Assembly: GCA_020845475.1 (NCBI GenBank)
Contig: JADLFN010000046.1
Coordinates: forward strand, 76,997-140,996
Direction: 5' to 3'
From: Planctomycetota bacterium
GTDB lineage: Bacteria > Planctomycetota > UBA8742 > UBA2392
DNA: 64,000 nt
How positions within the stretch are numbered: the first letter of the stretch is position 1; the number at the start of each line of letters is the position of its first letter. Below the pieces are notes generated by a model. That model saw only the letters and a program-made list of their open reading frames with translations. It was not told the DNA's origin and did not search any database. Below are positions 33,789 through 42,685 of the stretch, piece after piece. The translations under genes were made by a program, and so were the position numbers.

Positions 33789-34904
33789 GTTGGCCGGCTT
33801 TTCTCGCGGGGGCTTGGTTCCGAACCAGCTGGGCTCTTCCGCTTCCTGGCCCGCGAGAAACTCCCAACGCAGGGGTGCCTCCTCCGCCACGTCGCACAAC
33901 AGCGTTTTCCCCACAACTCTTGGAAGATCCTGTGGCACAACGCCTTGCATTTCGCGGCCCGGTCGCTTCAGCGCAAGATCCCCCACCGCCAGCTTTTCAC
34001 CCTTACGCAAGCCGCGCGCGGCTACCACTGCCTTGCGCATTTGCGCGGGCAGCGGTTGCTCCACGGGCATGGCGCGCTTGCGTCCGTCACCCAGTGCTTG
34101 CTCAATCTCGCGCACCTGCCCGACCATGGCCGCAAACTCATCGGGCAGAGCGCTGACTGCTCGCTGCGGCGTGCCGTCTCGTTTCAGCGCAAGCGCCTTT
34201 TGCGCAACGCAGGCGCCCGCGGCCACCGCCAGCGGCACAAGATGCGTCGTGTCCGCGTGGTCGGAGTAGCCAATCGGCACGTGTTGCGTGGTGCGCAACC
34301 GGTAAATCGCGCGCAGGTTGGTCTGAGTCGCCGGCGCCGGATAGCCCGTAACGCAGTGAAGCAAGGCCGCGCGCCCGCCGCCCTCAAACTCGTAGCCGGA
34401 GTTGCCTCCGCGCGCCGCCAGGCGGTGCCAGCCGATCACGCGCGAAATCTCGGCAGCCGAGGCCGCGCCCGTAGAAATGAGACAGGGCAGGCCGCTTCGC
34501 GCGCAGGCCTCAACAAGCGCGCGATTAGTTATTTCCGCCGACGGAATCTTCAGCAGTTGCGCACCCAGCCGGACCACCGCTTCCACGCTGGGCAAATCAA
34601 AGACGCTCGCGCAGAACTCAACGCTCATCTGCTCGCAGCGCTTCTTGATTGCGCCCAGGTCGCTTTCAGAAAGCTCGTGGCGCGCAAACCAATCGCGCTC
34701 CGTGCCCTCACCCGCATGAAGTTCCGAGCGGGGCACCGACTTGCCCACCATCAGCTCGCTCTTGTAGGCGCGAAACTTGACGCAATCCGCCCCCGATTGC
34801 CGCGCCGCATCCACAAGCGCCAGAGCCGCCTTCAGCTCGCCGCCATGGTTGACGCCCGCTTCCGCCACAATGAAACAACGCTGCGAATGCCCGATTACGC
34901 GCAT
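33783..34904 (-). CDS. NeuB-like sialic/legionaminic/pseudaminic acid synthase family protein
   Basis: This 373-residue protein has an N-terminal NeuB TIM barrel (FIVAEAGVNHGG, KFRAYKS, KIPSAEITN, STGAAS, HCVTGYPAP, GYSDH) and a C-terminal SAF/antifreeze-like domain (about 305-360, with RKAVVAARGLRKGE). Such enzymes condense phosphoenolpyruvate with N-acetylmannosamine or a related sugar to give nonulosonic acids for surface glycans. The substrate cannot be read from sequence. Partner genes (neuA, neuC) are not in the window. It is adjacent to the glycan region, which fits a role in surface sugar synthesis. Confidence 0.85.
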   Translation of the reverse strand: MRVIGHSQRCFIVAEAGVNHGGELKAALALVDAARQSGADCVKFRAYKSELMVGKSVPRSELHAGEGTERDWFARHELSESDLGAIKKRCEQMSVEFCASVFDLPSVEAVVRLGAQLLKIPSAEITNRALVEACARSGLPCLISTGAASAAEISRVIGWHRLAARGGNSGYEFEGGGRAALLHCVTGYPAPATQTNLRAIYRLRTTQHVPIGYSDHADTTHLVPLAVAAGACVAQKALALKRDGTPQRAVSALPDEFAAMVGQVREIEQALGDGRKRAMPVEQPLPAQMRKAVVAARGLRKGEKLAVGDLALKRPGREMQGVVPQDLPRVVGKTLLCDVAEEAPLRWEFLAGQEAEEPSWFGTKPPREKPANS

Positions 34905-34971
34905 CGCCAGAGTCTAGCGCGGCCCTGCAAACAACGCGACGACCTTGGCCGGTGAACAACCTCGCCGCGCG

Positions 34972-35718
34972 CTAAGCCGCGCGGTTCAGTTGCTTCCTTA
35001 CCTGTTCGTCAAAGGCATCGCGCGCGGCGGGCGCAAGCTTTTCAAACACGTGCACAATGGCCTGCAGGTCGCACTTTTTCAGCGCGGCCATGAGTTCCTC
35101 GCGGTGCACGCCGTTGACCATCTTGTAGGCGTCGCTCTTGATGAATTGCGTCGTCGCCTTGAGCACCGCCAGGTGCTCTTCGCGGTGCTCCTCCTCGCGC
35201 TTGCCCGCCGCCAGCATGTTGCCAACGTCGTCGATATCTCTTGTCGCTGCCTCGATCGCTTTGGCCCACTCCTGCTCCGTGCGCGGCTGCATGCGGTGCA
35301 GCGTTTCATGAATCATATTGCGGCACTGCAGCCGCAGCGATTCGCGCTGGTCAAGCAGCCTCGTCAGTTCGCGCGAGTGCAGGCGATCTTCGCTGACCGT
35401 CACCAGCGGGCGCTCGCCCTTTTCGCGCATCGCGTTGGGATTGGCCGCCAAACGCGCGGCTTCGGCGCGGCGGCAGGCCAGCGCGTTTTGAACGTTCTGG
35501 CGCGCAAGATCAATTTGCAGCTCAATATCCGCGCCGCCCTTGGCCACGAACAATTTCTGAATCGCGGCCGAAACCAGATCGACACGCGGATCAACGAACA
35601 AAGACTCCGGAATCGCCGCAGGCTCCGAAACAGGCGCGGCTACGGGCGCGGGCGAGGCGGGAATCGAAACAGGCGCGGCTACAGCGTCGTCATCCAACTT
35701 GCGATAATGGTTAGCCAT
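34972..35718 (-). CDS. Helical, coiled-coil-rich cytoplasmic protein, unknown function
   Basis: This 248-residue protein has a Pro/Ala-rich stretch (about 12-45) followed by a mainly helical, charged region with coiled-coil character. There is no signal peptide, membrane segment or recognised motif. The start at 35718 has GGAGGA upstream. It is alone on its strand, flanked by NeuB-like and a non-coding region. Confidence 0.65.
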   Translation of the reverse strand: MANHYRKLDDDAVAAPVSIPASPAPVAAPVSEPAAIPESLFVDPRVDLVSAAIQKLFVAKGGADIELQIDLARQNVQNALACRRAEAARLAANPNAMREKGERPLVTVSEDRLHSRELTRLLDQRESLRLQCRNMIHETLHRMQPRTEQEWAKAIEAATRDIDDVGNMLAAGKREEEHREEHLAVLKATTQFIKSDAYKMVNGVHREELMAALKKCDLQAIVHVFEKLAPAARDAFDEQVRKQLNRAA

Positions 35719-35873
35719 GGGTTCCTCCACCGAGGCCAAAGAAGCCCCTCAACCCATGAATAAAATGGGTACAGATTCAGCGCAGAAATCGAAAGAAAGT
35801 TGTAAGTCCAAACAAGCAAGCAAGATACCCGCATGGACGAATGTCACACCACGGGCCGGCCCATTTCCAACCT

Positions 35874-35901
35874 GTAGGAGCGACCCATGGGTCGTCCCTA
35901 C
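35874..35901. repeat. GTAGG(A/G)GCGAC palindromic element copy
   Basis: The 28-nt element reads GTAGGAGCGACCC then ATGGGTCGTCCCTAC, an almost perfect palindrome with two G-T type mismatches in the arms. It matches the exact copy at 42634-42661 in arm sequence. Confidence 0.75.
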
Positions 35902-35965
35902 CTAGCAACATGTGGAGCAGCAAATTCCTGGTGTTCAAGCCCGCAGAGCGGGCGACGAAAAGTAG

Positions 35966-35985
35966 CGAGGGGCAAAAGCCCCTCG
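35966..35985. repeat. Perfect 8-bp hairpin, loop AAAA
   Basis: Arms CGAGGGGC and GCCCCTCG flank AAAA. It could act as a terminator stem for neighbouring transcripts, but it lacks a U-tract. Confidence 0.6.
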
Positions 35986-36368
35986 GAAACGCGAGCCCCG
36001 GACGAGAGCCCGCGAAGCGGGCGACGCAGAACGTGCACGCGGCACACCAAGCGTCGCCCGCGCCGCGGGCTGCAACCAAAGGCCTTCCCAGATCGATGGG
36101 CTTCCGCCTGCCCCGAGGTTCTCGACGGGCCCATCGCTATTTCACGCCGCCTGCTCCGCAGGCTGGAGCGACCCCAAAGGCGAAACCCCGTTCGCCCGGC
36201 ACAAACCCGACAACATGCCCCTACCAAACAGGGCACAGGGGAGCAATGTCAGGTGAAAGCTGAACGGGGGAAAATGGAGGCGCAACTGTTGCAACATGAT
36301 GGATGCCAAAGCGTCCTCCAAGTACTACGCAATACAAGTGATCGGCATTGGGTTGAAAGCAATGCAGA

Positions 36369-36409
36369 TGTAACGTGATTCGCGCGTTGCGTACCGCAAG
36401 TACGTTACA
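36369..36409. promoter_or_regulatory. Nested inverted repeats upstream of the AAA-TOPRIM gene
   Basis: Outer arms TGTAACGT (36369-36376) and ACGTTACA (36402-36409) enclose inner arms TTGCG (36387-36391) and CGCAA (36395-36399). The element ends 17 nt before the ATG at 36427. Nested symmetry of this kind suggests a regulator site or a cruciform or RNA structure controlling the gene. Confidence 0.5.
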
Positions 36410-36426
36410 ATTCCAATGGAGCGTAT

Positions 36427-38154
36427 ATGCCGGTCTGCTTGTCCATTTCTTCCCTTACGTTCAGTGGTGGGGACACCATCGACTTGAAGCCAAATTCGGT
36501 CGTCGTGTTTGTTGGGCCAAACAACGCAGGGAAAACAACTGCGCTCAACGAGGTGTTCACGGCACTATCTGACGGTAGGCCGCGTCATGTGCTGAAAAGA
36601 GTTGATTGGGAGTTTCCTGCAACCAAGCCAGAGTTGTGGTCGTGGATGAAGGAGAACGTTTTCCACTTTGCGGAATGGGGGAAAGAGACCAAGTACCAGA
36701 GATTCGGCGCAAGTGCTTCCGAAAGTCAACTAACGTCTGCGTGGCAGGGGCACCGCGACCGTCGCAACTTGGGGGCGCTTGCCGCATTTCTTTGTTCGCA
36801 AAGCGGGGCTCTGCAGCGCCTACAAACTGCGAACGAAACATCAGCTTACGACGTGCTCCGGCAACCACCCTCCCAACCGCTTCAGTATCTCCTTCAGTTC
36901 GAAGAGCTCGAAAATCGAGTTAGTGAGATAACACAAGAGGCATTCGGTTTTCCAATTGTAGTGGATAGGGGCCCGACAAATCGCGTCCACGTATACTGCG
37001 GCGTCGCGCCGACGCGCACAAAGCGTGAGGACAGATCGTCAGCGAGCTACCGGAGTAGGCTTTTCAAATTGCCGTTGCTGTCCGAACAGGGTGATGGAGT
37101 GAAAAGTTTTATCGGTTGCGTACTTGCGGCGACCACTTCAGGAGCATTCATTCGGCTGATTGATGAGCCTGAGGTATTTCTACACCCTCCGCACGCGCGA
37201 TATCTGGGCAAACTCCTGTGCCAGAACACGCAGCTCAAGGAGGCCTGGCGTGGTTCAAAACAGCCCTTCCAGCTTTTTATAGCTACCCACAGCAGCGACT
37301 TCCTACGAGGAGTACTTGATTCAAGTGCGCAGAACGTGGTTATCGTCCGTATTACGCGTGACGGTGCGGTAAACAGGGCAAAAGCGCTCAGGCTTGGAAA
37401 GATGAACGCCCACTTGAGCAATCCGTTGTTGCGACACTCAAACGTTTTGGATGCGCTCTTTCATGATGTAGCGATCGTTTGCGAAGCGGATACGGATTGT
37501 CGCTTCTACGGCGCGGTGGCCGAGTCTCTGCTTGAAGGTACTTCCGACACCAAGAGGACGCATGCACTCTTTACTTGGGGTGGTGGCAAAGACCGGATAC
37601 CAAAAATCGTAAGCAGTCTTCGCGAGTTCGGTGTTCCCGCGCGAGCGGTCGTCGACATAGATGTCTTCGCAAATCAGAGAAACCTTCGAGACCTCATAGA
37701 GTCCATGGGGGCTCTTTGGTCAGAATTTGAAAGAGACTGGAAGATACTAGGAGATAGTTTGACGAAGGGGTCAGCCGCCCCCAAGATAAAGGAGGTTCGC
37801 AGCGTCATTGACCGTGTTCTGCCGGTTGGCAGCGCGGGTCAAATCAGCAGAGATCAATCAGAACGCATTCGAGAGGCAACAAAGTTCAAGAGCAAGTGGG
37901 ACGACGTGAAGACTGCAGGCCTGGCTGCCATCCCCTCCGGTCAACCGCAAGAAGCCGCAGTACGGTTGATTACAAAGCTTAGGACAGTAGGTATTCACGT
38001 TGTGCCCGTTGGGCAATTGGAATCGTGGGATAGAACTGTCTCCAACCACGGCGTTAAGTGGGTGTCTGAAGTACTTTCCATTCGAGACATTCTCAAGGCA
38101 CCCGAGCTCAAAGAAGCAAGAGAGTTCGTCGCCAATTTAATGTCTCAACGATAG
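36427..38154 (+). CDS. AAA-type ATPase with C-terminal TOPRIM-like domain (OLD or fused PARIS-like)
   Basis: This 575-residue protein has an ABC/SMC-like ATPase part: Walker A GPNNAGKTT (residues 30-38) and Walker B IRLIDEPEVFLHP (about 240). The C-terminal region has VCEADTDCRFYGAV (about 350-363) and VVDIDVF (about 405), the two acidic motifs of a TOPRIM nuclease. OLD nucleases and the fused form of PARIS anti-phage systems share this layout, and I cannot separate them by eye. GGAG precedes the ATG. Codon use is visibly less GC-rich than in neighbours, and the gene sits alone, which points to horizontal transfer. Likely role: abortive-infection-type phage defence. Confidence 0.7.
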   Translation: MPVCLSISSLTFSGGDTIDLKPNSVVVFVGPNNAGKTTALNEVFTALSDGRPRHVLKRVDWEFPATKPELWSWMKENVFHFAEWGKETKYQRFGASASESQLTSAWQGHRDRRNLGALAAFLCSQSGALQRLQTANETSAYDVLRQPPSQPLQYLLQFEELENRVSEITQEAFGFPIVVDRGPTNRVHVYCGVAPTRTKREDRSSASYRSRLFKLPLLSEQGDGVKSFIGCVLAATTSGAFIRLIDEPEVFLHPPHARYLGKLLCQNTQLKEAWRGSKQPFQLFIATHSSDFLRGVLDSSAQNVVIVRITRDGAVNRAKALRLGKMNAHLSNPLLRHSNVLDALFHDVAIVCEADTDCRFYGAVAESLLEGTSDTKRTHALFTWGGGKDRIPKIVSSLREFGVPARAVVDIDVFANQRNLRDLIESMGALWSEFERDWKILGDSLTKGSAAPKIKEVRSVIDRVLPVGSAGQISRDQSERIREATKFKSKWDDVKTAGLAAIPSGQPQEAAVRLITKLRTVGIHVVPVGQLESWDRTVSNHGVKWVSEVLSIRDILKAPELKEAREFVANLMSQR

Positions 38155-38166
38155 GGCGAGTCGAAA

Positions 38167-39723
38167 TCAGTAATCCAGCTTGTCGCTCACCACCTTTGCC
38201 TGCGTGAACAGGAGCAAGTAATCGCGGCCGCCGGCTTTGCTGTCGGTTCCGGACATGTTGAAACCGCCGAAGGGTTGGGCTCCGACGAGGGCTCCCGTGC
38301 ATTTGCGGTTGAGGTACAGGTTGCCTACGTGGAAGTCGCGGCGCGCCAGCTCCAGATTTTCGCGCGAGCGTGAGTAAGCCGCGCCTGTCAGGCCGTATTC
38401 GCTGCTGTTCACGATGTCTAAACCCTGCTGGAAATCCTTCACGCGCATGCAGGCGAGCACGGGGCCGAAGATTTCTTCGCAATGGATGCGCGCGTCGGGT
38501 TGCACTTCGCCGAAGATTGTCGGCTTCACGAAGTGACCGTCTGCCGGCCCGGCTTCGCCGCCGACGAGCAGCTTGCCCTCTTTCTTGCCGATTTCGATGT
38601 AACTCATGATCGTGCCCTTGGCCTTGGCGTCGATCACGGGGCCCATGAAATTCTCGACGTCCTCCACGGGGCCAAGCTTGATCTGTTTTGCGCGCTCGAC
38701 GAGGCGCGGCACGATCGCGTCGTAGCTCTTGCCCACGAAAATCGCACGCGAGCACGCGCTGCACTTCTGCCCTTGGAAACCCCAGGCCGCGGAATGAATT
38801 GCCGCCAACGCTGATTCGTAATCGCTGTTTTCGTCAATCAGCATCGCGTCCTTGCCGCCCATCTCCAGGATCGCACGCTTGATCCAGATCTGCCCGGGTA
38901 CGACCTTGCCGCACCATTCGGAAATGCCCAGCCCCACGCCTTTGCTGCCCGTAAACGCCACGGCGCGTGTGAGCGGGTGCTGCACCAGCGTGTTGCCGAC
39001 TTCGGAGCCTGAGCCCGGCACGAAATTCAGCACGCCCGGCGGCAGGCCCGCTTCTTCCAAAATCTCGACAAAGCGCGCGGCTACGAGCGGCGTATTGCTT
39101 GCCGGTTTCAGGCACACCGTATTGCCGCTCACGATCGCGGCCACGGTCATGCCCGCCATGATGGCGAGCGGGAAGTTCCACGGCGGGATGACGGCGACCA
39201 CGCCGATGGGAATGTAGTACAGCTCGTTTTCTTCGTCGGGCAGCTCGGTCAGCGGCTGTTTCTCGACTTGCAGGCGAACATCCTCGCGCGCGTAGAACTC
39301 GCAGAAATCGATAGCCTCGGCGGTGTCGCCGTCGGCCTCGGTCCAGCTCTTGCCCGCTTCAAGCACGAGATAGGCGTTGAATTCGTCGCGGTACTTGCGC
39401 AGCAGTTGCGCGGTGCGCAGCACAATGCGCACGCGGAACATCGGGTCGGTCTTGCGCCAGAAATTCATGAAGGTCTGGTGCGCGCCGTCGACAGCCGCTT
39501 TGGTGATTCCCGCGCTGGCGGCGATGCAGCGGCCGAGCAGCTCTTTGGTATTGCTGGGGTTGAAGCGCTCGATTGTCGGGCCGTCGGTGTCCAGCGAGCC
39601 GTTGACGCGCAGGGGGCGGATGTCCTTGGCGCGCTCGCGCACCTTGACAAAGCCCGCGTGCATGGAGCGCTTGCGCTCGTCGGTCCAGACAGTGGTTATC
39701 GGCTCGTTCTTGAATGGCTGCAT
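38167..39723 (-). CDS. 1-Pyrroline-5-carboxylate dehydrogenase (RocA/PruA-type ALDH)
   Basis: This 518-residue NAD-dependent aldehyde dehydrogenase converts glutamate semialdehyde to glutamate in proline and arginine breakdown. It shows NFVPGSGSEVGNTLV and AFTGSKGVGLGI, with catalytic Cys in GQKCSACS and the P5C-type C-terminal GGFNMSGTDSKAGG. The N-terminal region starting FKNEPITTVW and the length fit RocA rather than general ALDHs. It is separated from the divergent amine oxidase by a repeat-bearing gap of about 200 bases. No proline dehydrogenase gene is near. Confidence 0.88.
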   Translation of the reverse strand: MQPFKNEPITTVWTDERKRSMHAGFVKVRERAKDIRPLRVNGSLDTDGPTIERFNPSNTKELLGRCIAASAGITKAAVDGAHQTFMNFWRKTDPMFRVRIVLRTAQLLRKYRDEFNAYLVLEAGKSWTEADGDTAEAIDFCEFYAREDVRLQVEKQPLTELPDEENELYYIPIGVVAVIPPWNFPLAIMAGMTVAAIVSGNTVCLKPASNTPLVAARFVEILEEAGLPPGVLNFVPGSGSEVGNTLVQHPLTRAVAFTGSKGVGLGISEWCGKVVPGQIWIKRAILEMGGKDAMLIDENSDYESALAAIHSAAWGFQGQKCSACSRAIFVGKSYDAIVPRLVERAKQIKLGPVEDVENFMGPVIDAKAKGTIMSYIEIGKKEGKLLVGGEAGPADGHFVKPTIFGEVQPDARIHCEEIFGPVLACMRVKDFQQGLDIVNSSEYGLTGAAYSRSRENLELARRDFHVGNLYLNRKCTGALVGAQPFGGFNMSGTDSKAGGRDYLLLFTQAKVVSDKLDY

Positions 39724-39788
39724 GGCACTCTCCTGAATGCACGCAATTTAGCGGCGAGAGCGCGCGCGGCAACCCTTCAAACATTTTC

Positions 39789-39867
39789 ACCACAGAGCAC
39801 ACAGAGTGCACAGAGACATACCAAGCCAATTCCAACTGTTCTCTGCGGGCTCTGTGCTCTCTGTGGT
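39789..39867. repeat. Imperfect inverted repeat in the ALDH/amine oxidase gap (CCACAGAG...CTCTGTGG type)
   Basis: The left arm (39789-39815) is ACCACAGAGCACACAGAG then TG and CACAGAG. The right arm (39841-39867) is a CTCTG-rich complement ending CTCTGTGGT. The arms match imperfectly around an AT-richer loop. This repeat type is known from many soil and freshwater bacteria. It is non-coding here. Confidence 0.7.
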
Positions 39868-39925
39868 AAATGCCTTTGTAGTTGTTGAGAGCCGGGCACT
39901 AGGATGTGCGCACCAAGGAGCAACC

Positions 39926-41428
39926 ATGTCCCACAGCCCGCTTTTCTCCCGCGTTCGCCGCGCCGCGCAACTTGCGCGCCTCTCCGCTTTGCCCGAGATT
40001 TCGCGCCGCCGCTTCCTGCAACTTGGCGCGGCTGCGAGCACTGCGGCCGTACTGGGAAGCTGCGCGAGCGCCCCGACAAACGACACGCCGGAAATGAAGA
40101 ACGCGCCCAAGGTGGCGATCATCGGCGGCGGCCTTGCGGGCCTGAACTGCGCCTACCAACTCAAAAAGAAGGGCCTCCGCGCCACGGTCTACGAAGCCGC
40201 GCAGAGATTTGGCGGGCGCTGTTTCACCAAGCACGACGTGCTGGGCGAAGGGCTCTACACGGAGATTGGCGGTGAGTTCATGGATTCGACGCACAAGGAA
40301 ATCCTCGATCTGTGCCGCGAGTTCGAGCTCGAATTGCTTGACAAAGCCTCCGACCACGGCCTGGAGGAAGAAACCTGGTTTGCCGAGGGCAAGCGCCGCT
40401 CGGAGACGGAGTTGATCGAGGAGTTCAAGCGCATCGTGCCCATGCTGCGCACGGATTTTGAGTTGAGCGCCGATGAAAAGTCGCCGCGCTTTGCGCAGCT
40501 CGACAAGCTTTCGCTGACGCGTTATCTCAACCAGGTGAAGTGCGAGGGCTGGCTGCGTTCGCTGGTGGATTGCGCGTTTGTCACGGAGTATGGCCTCGAC
40601 ACCATCGAGCAATCGGCGCTGAATTTTGTGACGATGCTCGACCTCGACACCAGCAAGGGTTTCAAAGTATTCGGCGACAGTGACGAGCGCTTCAAGATCA
40701 AGGGCGGCAACCAGAAGCTCGCCGATGCGCTGTGCGAGCGCCTGCAGGGGCAGCTCGAAACCGGGCGCAAACTTGTGCGCATGCAAAAGCGCGGCTCGCG
40801 CTGGGCGATTTACTTTGAGCGCGGCGACACCGAGGCCGATTTCGTGGTGCTGGCGCTGCCCTTCACCACGCTGCGCGAGGTGGACCTGTACTGCGATTTC
40901 TCGCCCGAGAAACAAAAAGCCATCAAGGAACTGGGCTACGGCGCAAACTGCAAAGTCATGTTCGGCACCAAGACGCGGCCGTGGCGCAAGCAGGGCTCGG
41001 CGGGCTACGTGTTCAGCGATCTACCGTTTCAGATGGCATGGGATAACGCGCGCATGATCGGCGGCGAGGCTGGCGGCATCACGTTTTATTCCGGCGGCAC
41101 GACGGCGCAAAAGCTGGGCGAAGGCACACCGCGCGAAGCACTGGATAAGCTGCTGCCCAGCCTCGATGCGGTGTTCAAAGGCGCCAGCGCCGAGTTCAAC
41201 GGCCACTTCCAGCGCATGCACTGGCCCACGCACCCGTTCGCAAAGGCCGGCTACTCGGCTTACAAAGTGGGTCAGTGGACAAGCATCCGGGGCCACGAAG
41301 CCACACCGGAGAACAACATTTACTTCGCCGGCGAACACTGCTCGCACGATTTCCAGGGCTTCCTCAACGGAGCCATAGAAACCGGCCGCGTGGCCGCCGA
41401 GGCCATTGTCGCGCAGGCAAGAAAGTAG
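39926..41428 (+). CDS. FAD-dependent amine oxidase, exported via Tat signal
   Basis: This 500-residue flavoprotein has a twin-arginine signal (SRRRFLQLGAAASTAAVLGSC), then the dinucleotide-binding motif VAIIGGGLAGLNCAYQL and the YEAAQRFGGRCF signature. The C-terminal FAD-clasping segment is FAGEHCSHDFQGFLNGAIETG. The signal ends at LGSC, so a lipid-modified, membrane-bound form is possible. It probably oxidises a primary or secondary amine to an aldehyde outside the cytoplasm. Substrate is unknown. AAGGAG lies 5 nt before the ATG at 39926. An open frame further upstream is part of the repeat and is rejected. Confidence 0.82.
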   Translation: MSHSPLFSRVRRAAQLARLSALPEISRRRFLQLGAAASTAAVLGSCASAPTNDTPEMKNAPKVAIIGGGLAGLNCAYQLKKKGLRATVYEAAQRFGGRCFTKHDVLGEGLYTEIGGEFMDSTHKEILDLCREFELELLDKASDHGLEEETWFAEGKRRSETELIEEFKRIVPMLRTDFELSADEKSPRFAQLDKLSLTRYLNQVKCEGWLRSLVDCAFVTEYGLDTIEQSALNFVTMLDLDTSKGFKVFGDSDERFKIKGGNQKLADALCERLQGQLETGRKLVRMQKRGSRWAIYFERGDTEADFVVLALPFTTLREVDLYCDFSPEKQKAIKELGYGANCKVMFGTKTRPWRKQGSAGYVFSDLPFQMAWDNARMIGGEAGGITFYSGGTTAQKLGEGTPREALDKLLPSLDAVFKGASAEFNGHFQRMHWPTHPFAKAGYSAYKVGQWTSIRGHEATPENNIYFAGEHCSHDFQGFLNGAIETGRVAAEAIVAQARK

Positions 41429-41434
41429 CTTTGA

Positions 41435-42646
41435 TCAGGACGTGCAGCGGAGCAAAGCATTCACGGTGATCGCCGTGCACAGAAGCGGATCGTCTTCCTT
41501 CATCAATGGTGTGTTTTCGTTGCGGTAGCTGCCATCTGCTCTTTGGCGTGGCTTGAGCACTTCGCGCGTTTTCTGGCGCCAGTTGCCGGGAGCGTTCATT
41601 GCGGCCAGGGCTTCGGCGCGCGTTGCGAGGTGATAATGGAACATGGCCTCGCCCCAGGGTGTGGGTGCATCGGGCGGCAGACCCGCCGTGGTTTCGTATT
41701 CCGGGCGCGCCAGCAACCACTGCTGCGCGTCAATTACGCGCGAGTCACTGGCCGCAACGCCCGCCGCAAGCAACGCCAGCAGGCCGTCGCTCGTGGCCGT
41801 GGCGTAGCTGCGAAAATAGGCGGCCTTGCCGTCGCGCGCGCTCTCATAGAGTCCCTTGTTCATGGCCAGAAACGCCGGCGAGAAATAGAAGCCGCCGTCA
41901 TAGGTGTTGGCCTGCGTGCCCTCGGGCTCGCCGGGCACGGCGGGCTGCGCGCGTTTGTCGTCGGGGTGGCGCTGCACCATGCGCAGGAAAATCTGCGCGG
42001 CTTTGCAGATCGCATCGCTTGAGCGGCCCGCTTCACGCAGCGCCTGCAGCGCGTTGCGCGTGTGCACCACGTCCATCACGCCCGTGCGCTGGGGCGAAAC
42101 GCCCACGCCGCCAAAGCCAAATCCGCCATAGGCAACGTGCGCCGGTTCAAAGCCGAGCTGCTCGGTGAACTGGTGGCGCGCCAGCCAATCGCACATGCGA
42201 TCAATCAGCGCGCGATCCTGCTTGTTGCCGGCGAGCACGAGGCAGCGAATGGCGAATGACGTGGCGTGCGTGGGATAATCCATGACCATTTTGTCGGCCA
42301 TGCCCAGCGCGCCGTCCGCGTTCACGTTGGCGCGAATGAACGCCAGCGCGCGATCGCGAGCACCCTGCGGCTCCTCGCGAAATTCTTCGGCCGTCCGCAA
42401 TAGTGCGTGCAGCACGTAGGGCGTGAGCGACTGGCCCGAGCGCATCAGGCCGTAAGTTTCGCTGTGCCAGCCGCCGTCGGCGCTTTGCTGGCTCCACAGA
42501 AAACGGCAGGCACGCGAGAGCGCGTCGAGCCTGGGCGGCGTTGTGCGTGCAGGCTCTCGCGCGACGCAGCCCGCGAGAAGCAGGACGACAACGGATATTG
42601 TCAGCGCCTTCAAAGAACGCCTGCCAAACTGTTGTAGGGGCGACAT
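41435..42646 (-). CDS. Squalene-cyclase-fold (prenyltransferase repeat) lipoprotein A
   Basis: This protein of about 403 residues has a lipoprotein signal (LKALTISVVVLLLAGC) followed by an alpha/alpha toroid of QW-like repeats, including ADGGWHSETYG, VNADGALGM, QANTYDGGFYF and QRADGSYRNEN. The fold is that of squalene cyclases and prenyltransferases, but the catalytic Asp-rich motif is not obvious. Such lipoproteins are common in Planctomycetota and their function is unknown. The ATG at 42646 and its GGGG site lie inside the palindrome 42634-42661. A TTG at 42613 could be the original start. Confidence 0.75.
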   Translation of the reverse strand: MSPLQQFGRRSLKALTISVVVLLLAGCVAREPARTTPPRLDALSRACRFLWSQQSADGGWHSETYGLMRSGQSLTPYVLHALLRTAEEFREEPQGARDRALAFIRANVNADGALGMADKMVMDYPTHATSFAIRCLVLAGNKQDRALIDRMCDWLARHQFTEQLGFEPAHVAYGGFGFGGVGVSPQRTGVMDVVHTRNALQALREAGRSSDAICKAAQIFLRMVQRHPDDKRAQPAVPGEPEGTQANTYDGGFYFSPAFLAMNKGLYESARDGKAAYFRSYATATSDGLLALLAAGVAASDSRVIDAQQWLLARPEYETTAGLPPDAPTPWGEAMFHYHLATRAEALAAMNAPGNWRQKTREVLKPRQRADGSYRNENTPLMKEDDPLLCTAITVNALLRCTS

Positions 42647-42661
42647 ATATGTCGCCCCTAC
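42634..42661. repeat. Perfect 28-nt palindrome GTAGGGGCGACATA/TATGTCGCCCCTAC
   Basis: The element is exactly self-complementary over 28 nt. It contains the ATG and Shine-Dalgarno-like GGGG of lipoprotein A. It is the best-preserved copy of the family also seen at 35874-35901 and, decayed, at 17781. Confidence 0.92.
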
Positions 42662-42685
42662 GGTTCGCCAGTCAATGATGCGATG

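Larger units (their letters stand above)
35719..36368. other. Non-coding, repeat-rich stretch upstream of the defence-like ATPase
   Basis: No credible gene is seen in 650 bases. It holds two palindromic elements (35874-35901 and 35966-35985) and several inverted GCGGGC/GCCCGC stretches (about 35940-36180). Short open frames here read as low-complexity Arg/Pro/Ala sequence and I do not call them. The texture is that of a dispersed-repeat cluster next to a transferred gene. Confidence 0.6.

Noticed and set aside
35777-36079. Minus-strand open frame of about 100 residues
   Set aside because: It lies across palindromic repeats, is low-complexity and has no ribosome site.
39806-39925. Upstream start for the amine oxidase
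   Set aside because: The extension is encoded by the inverted repeat and precedes a normal Tat signal. AAGGAG sits before the ATG at 39926.
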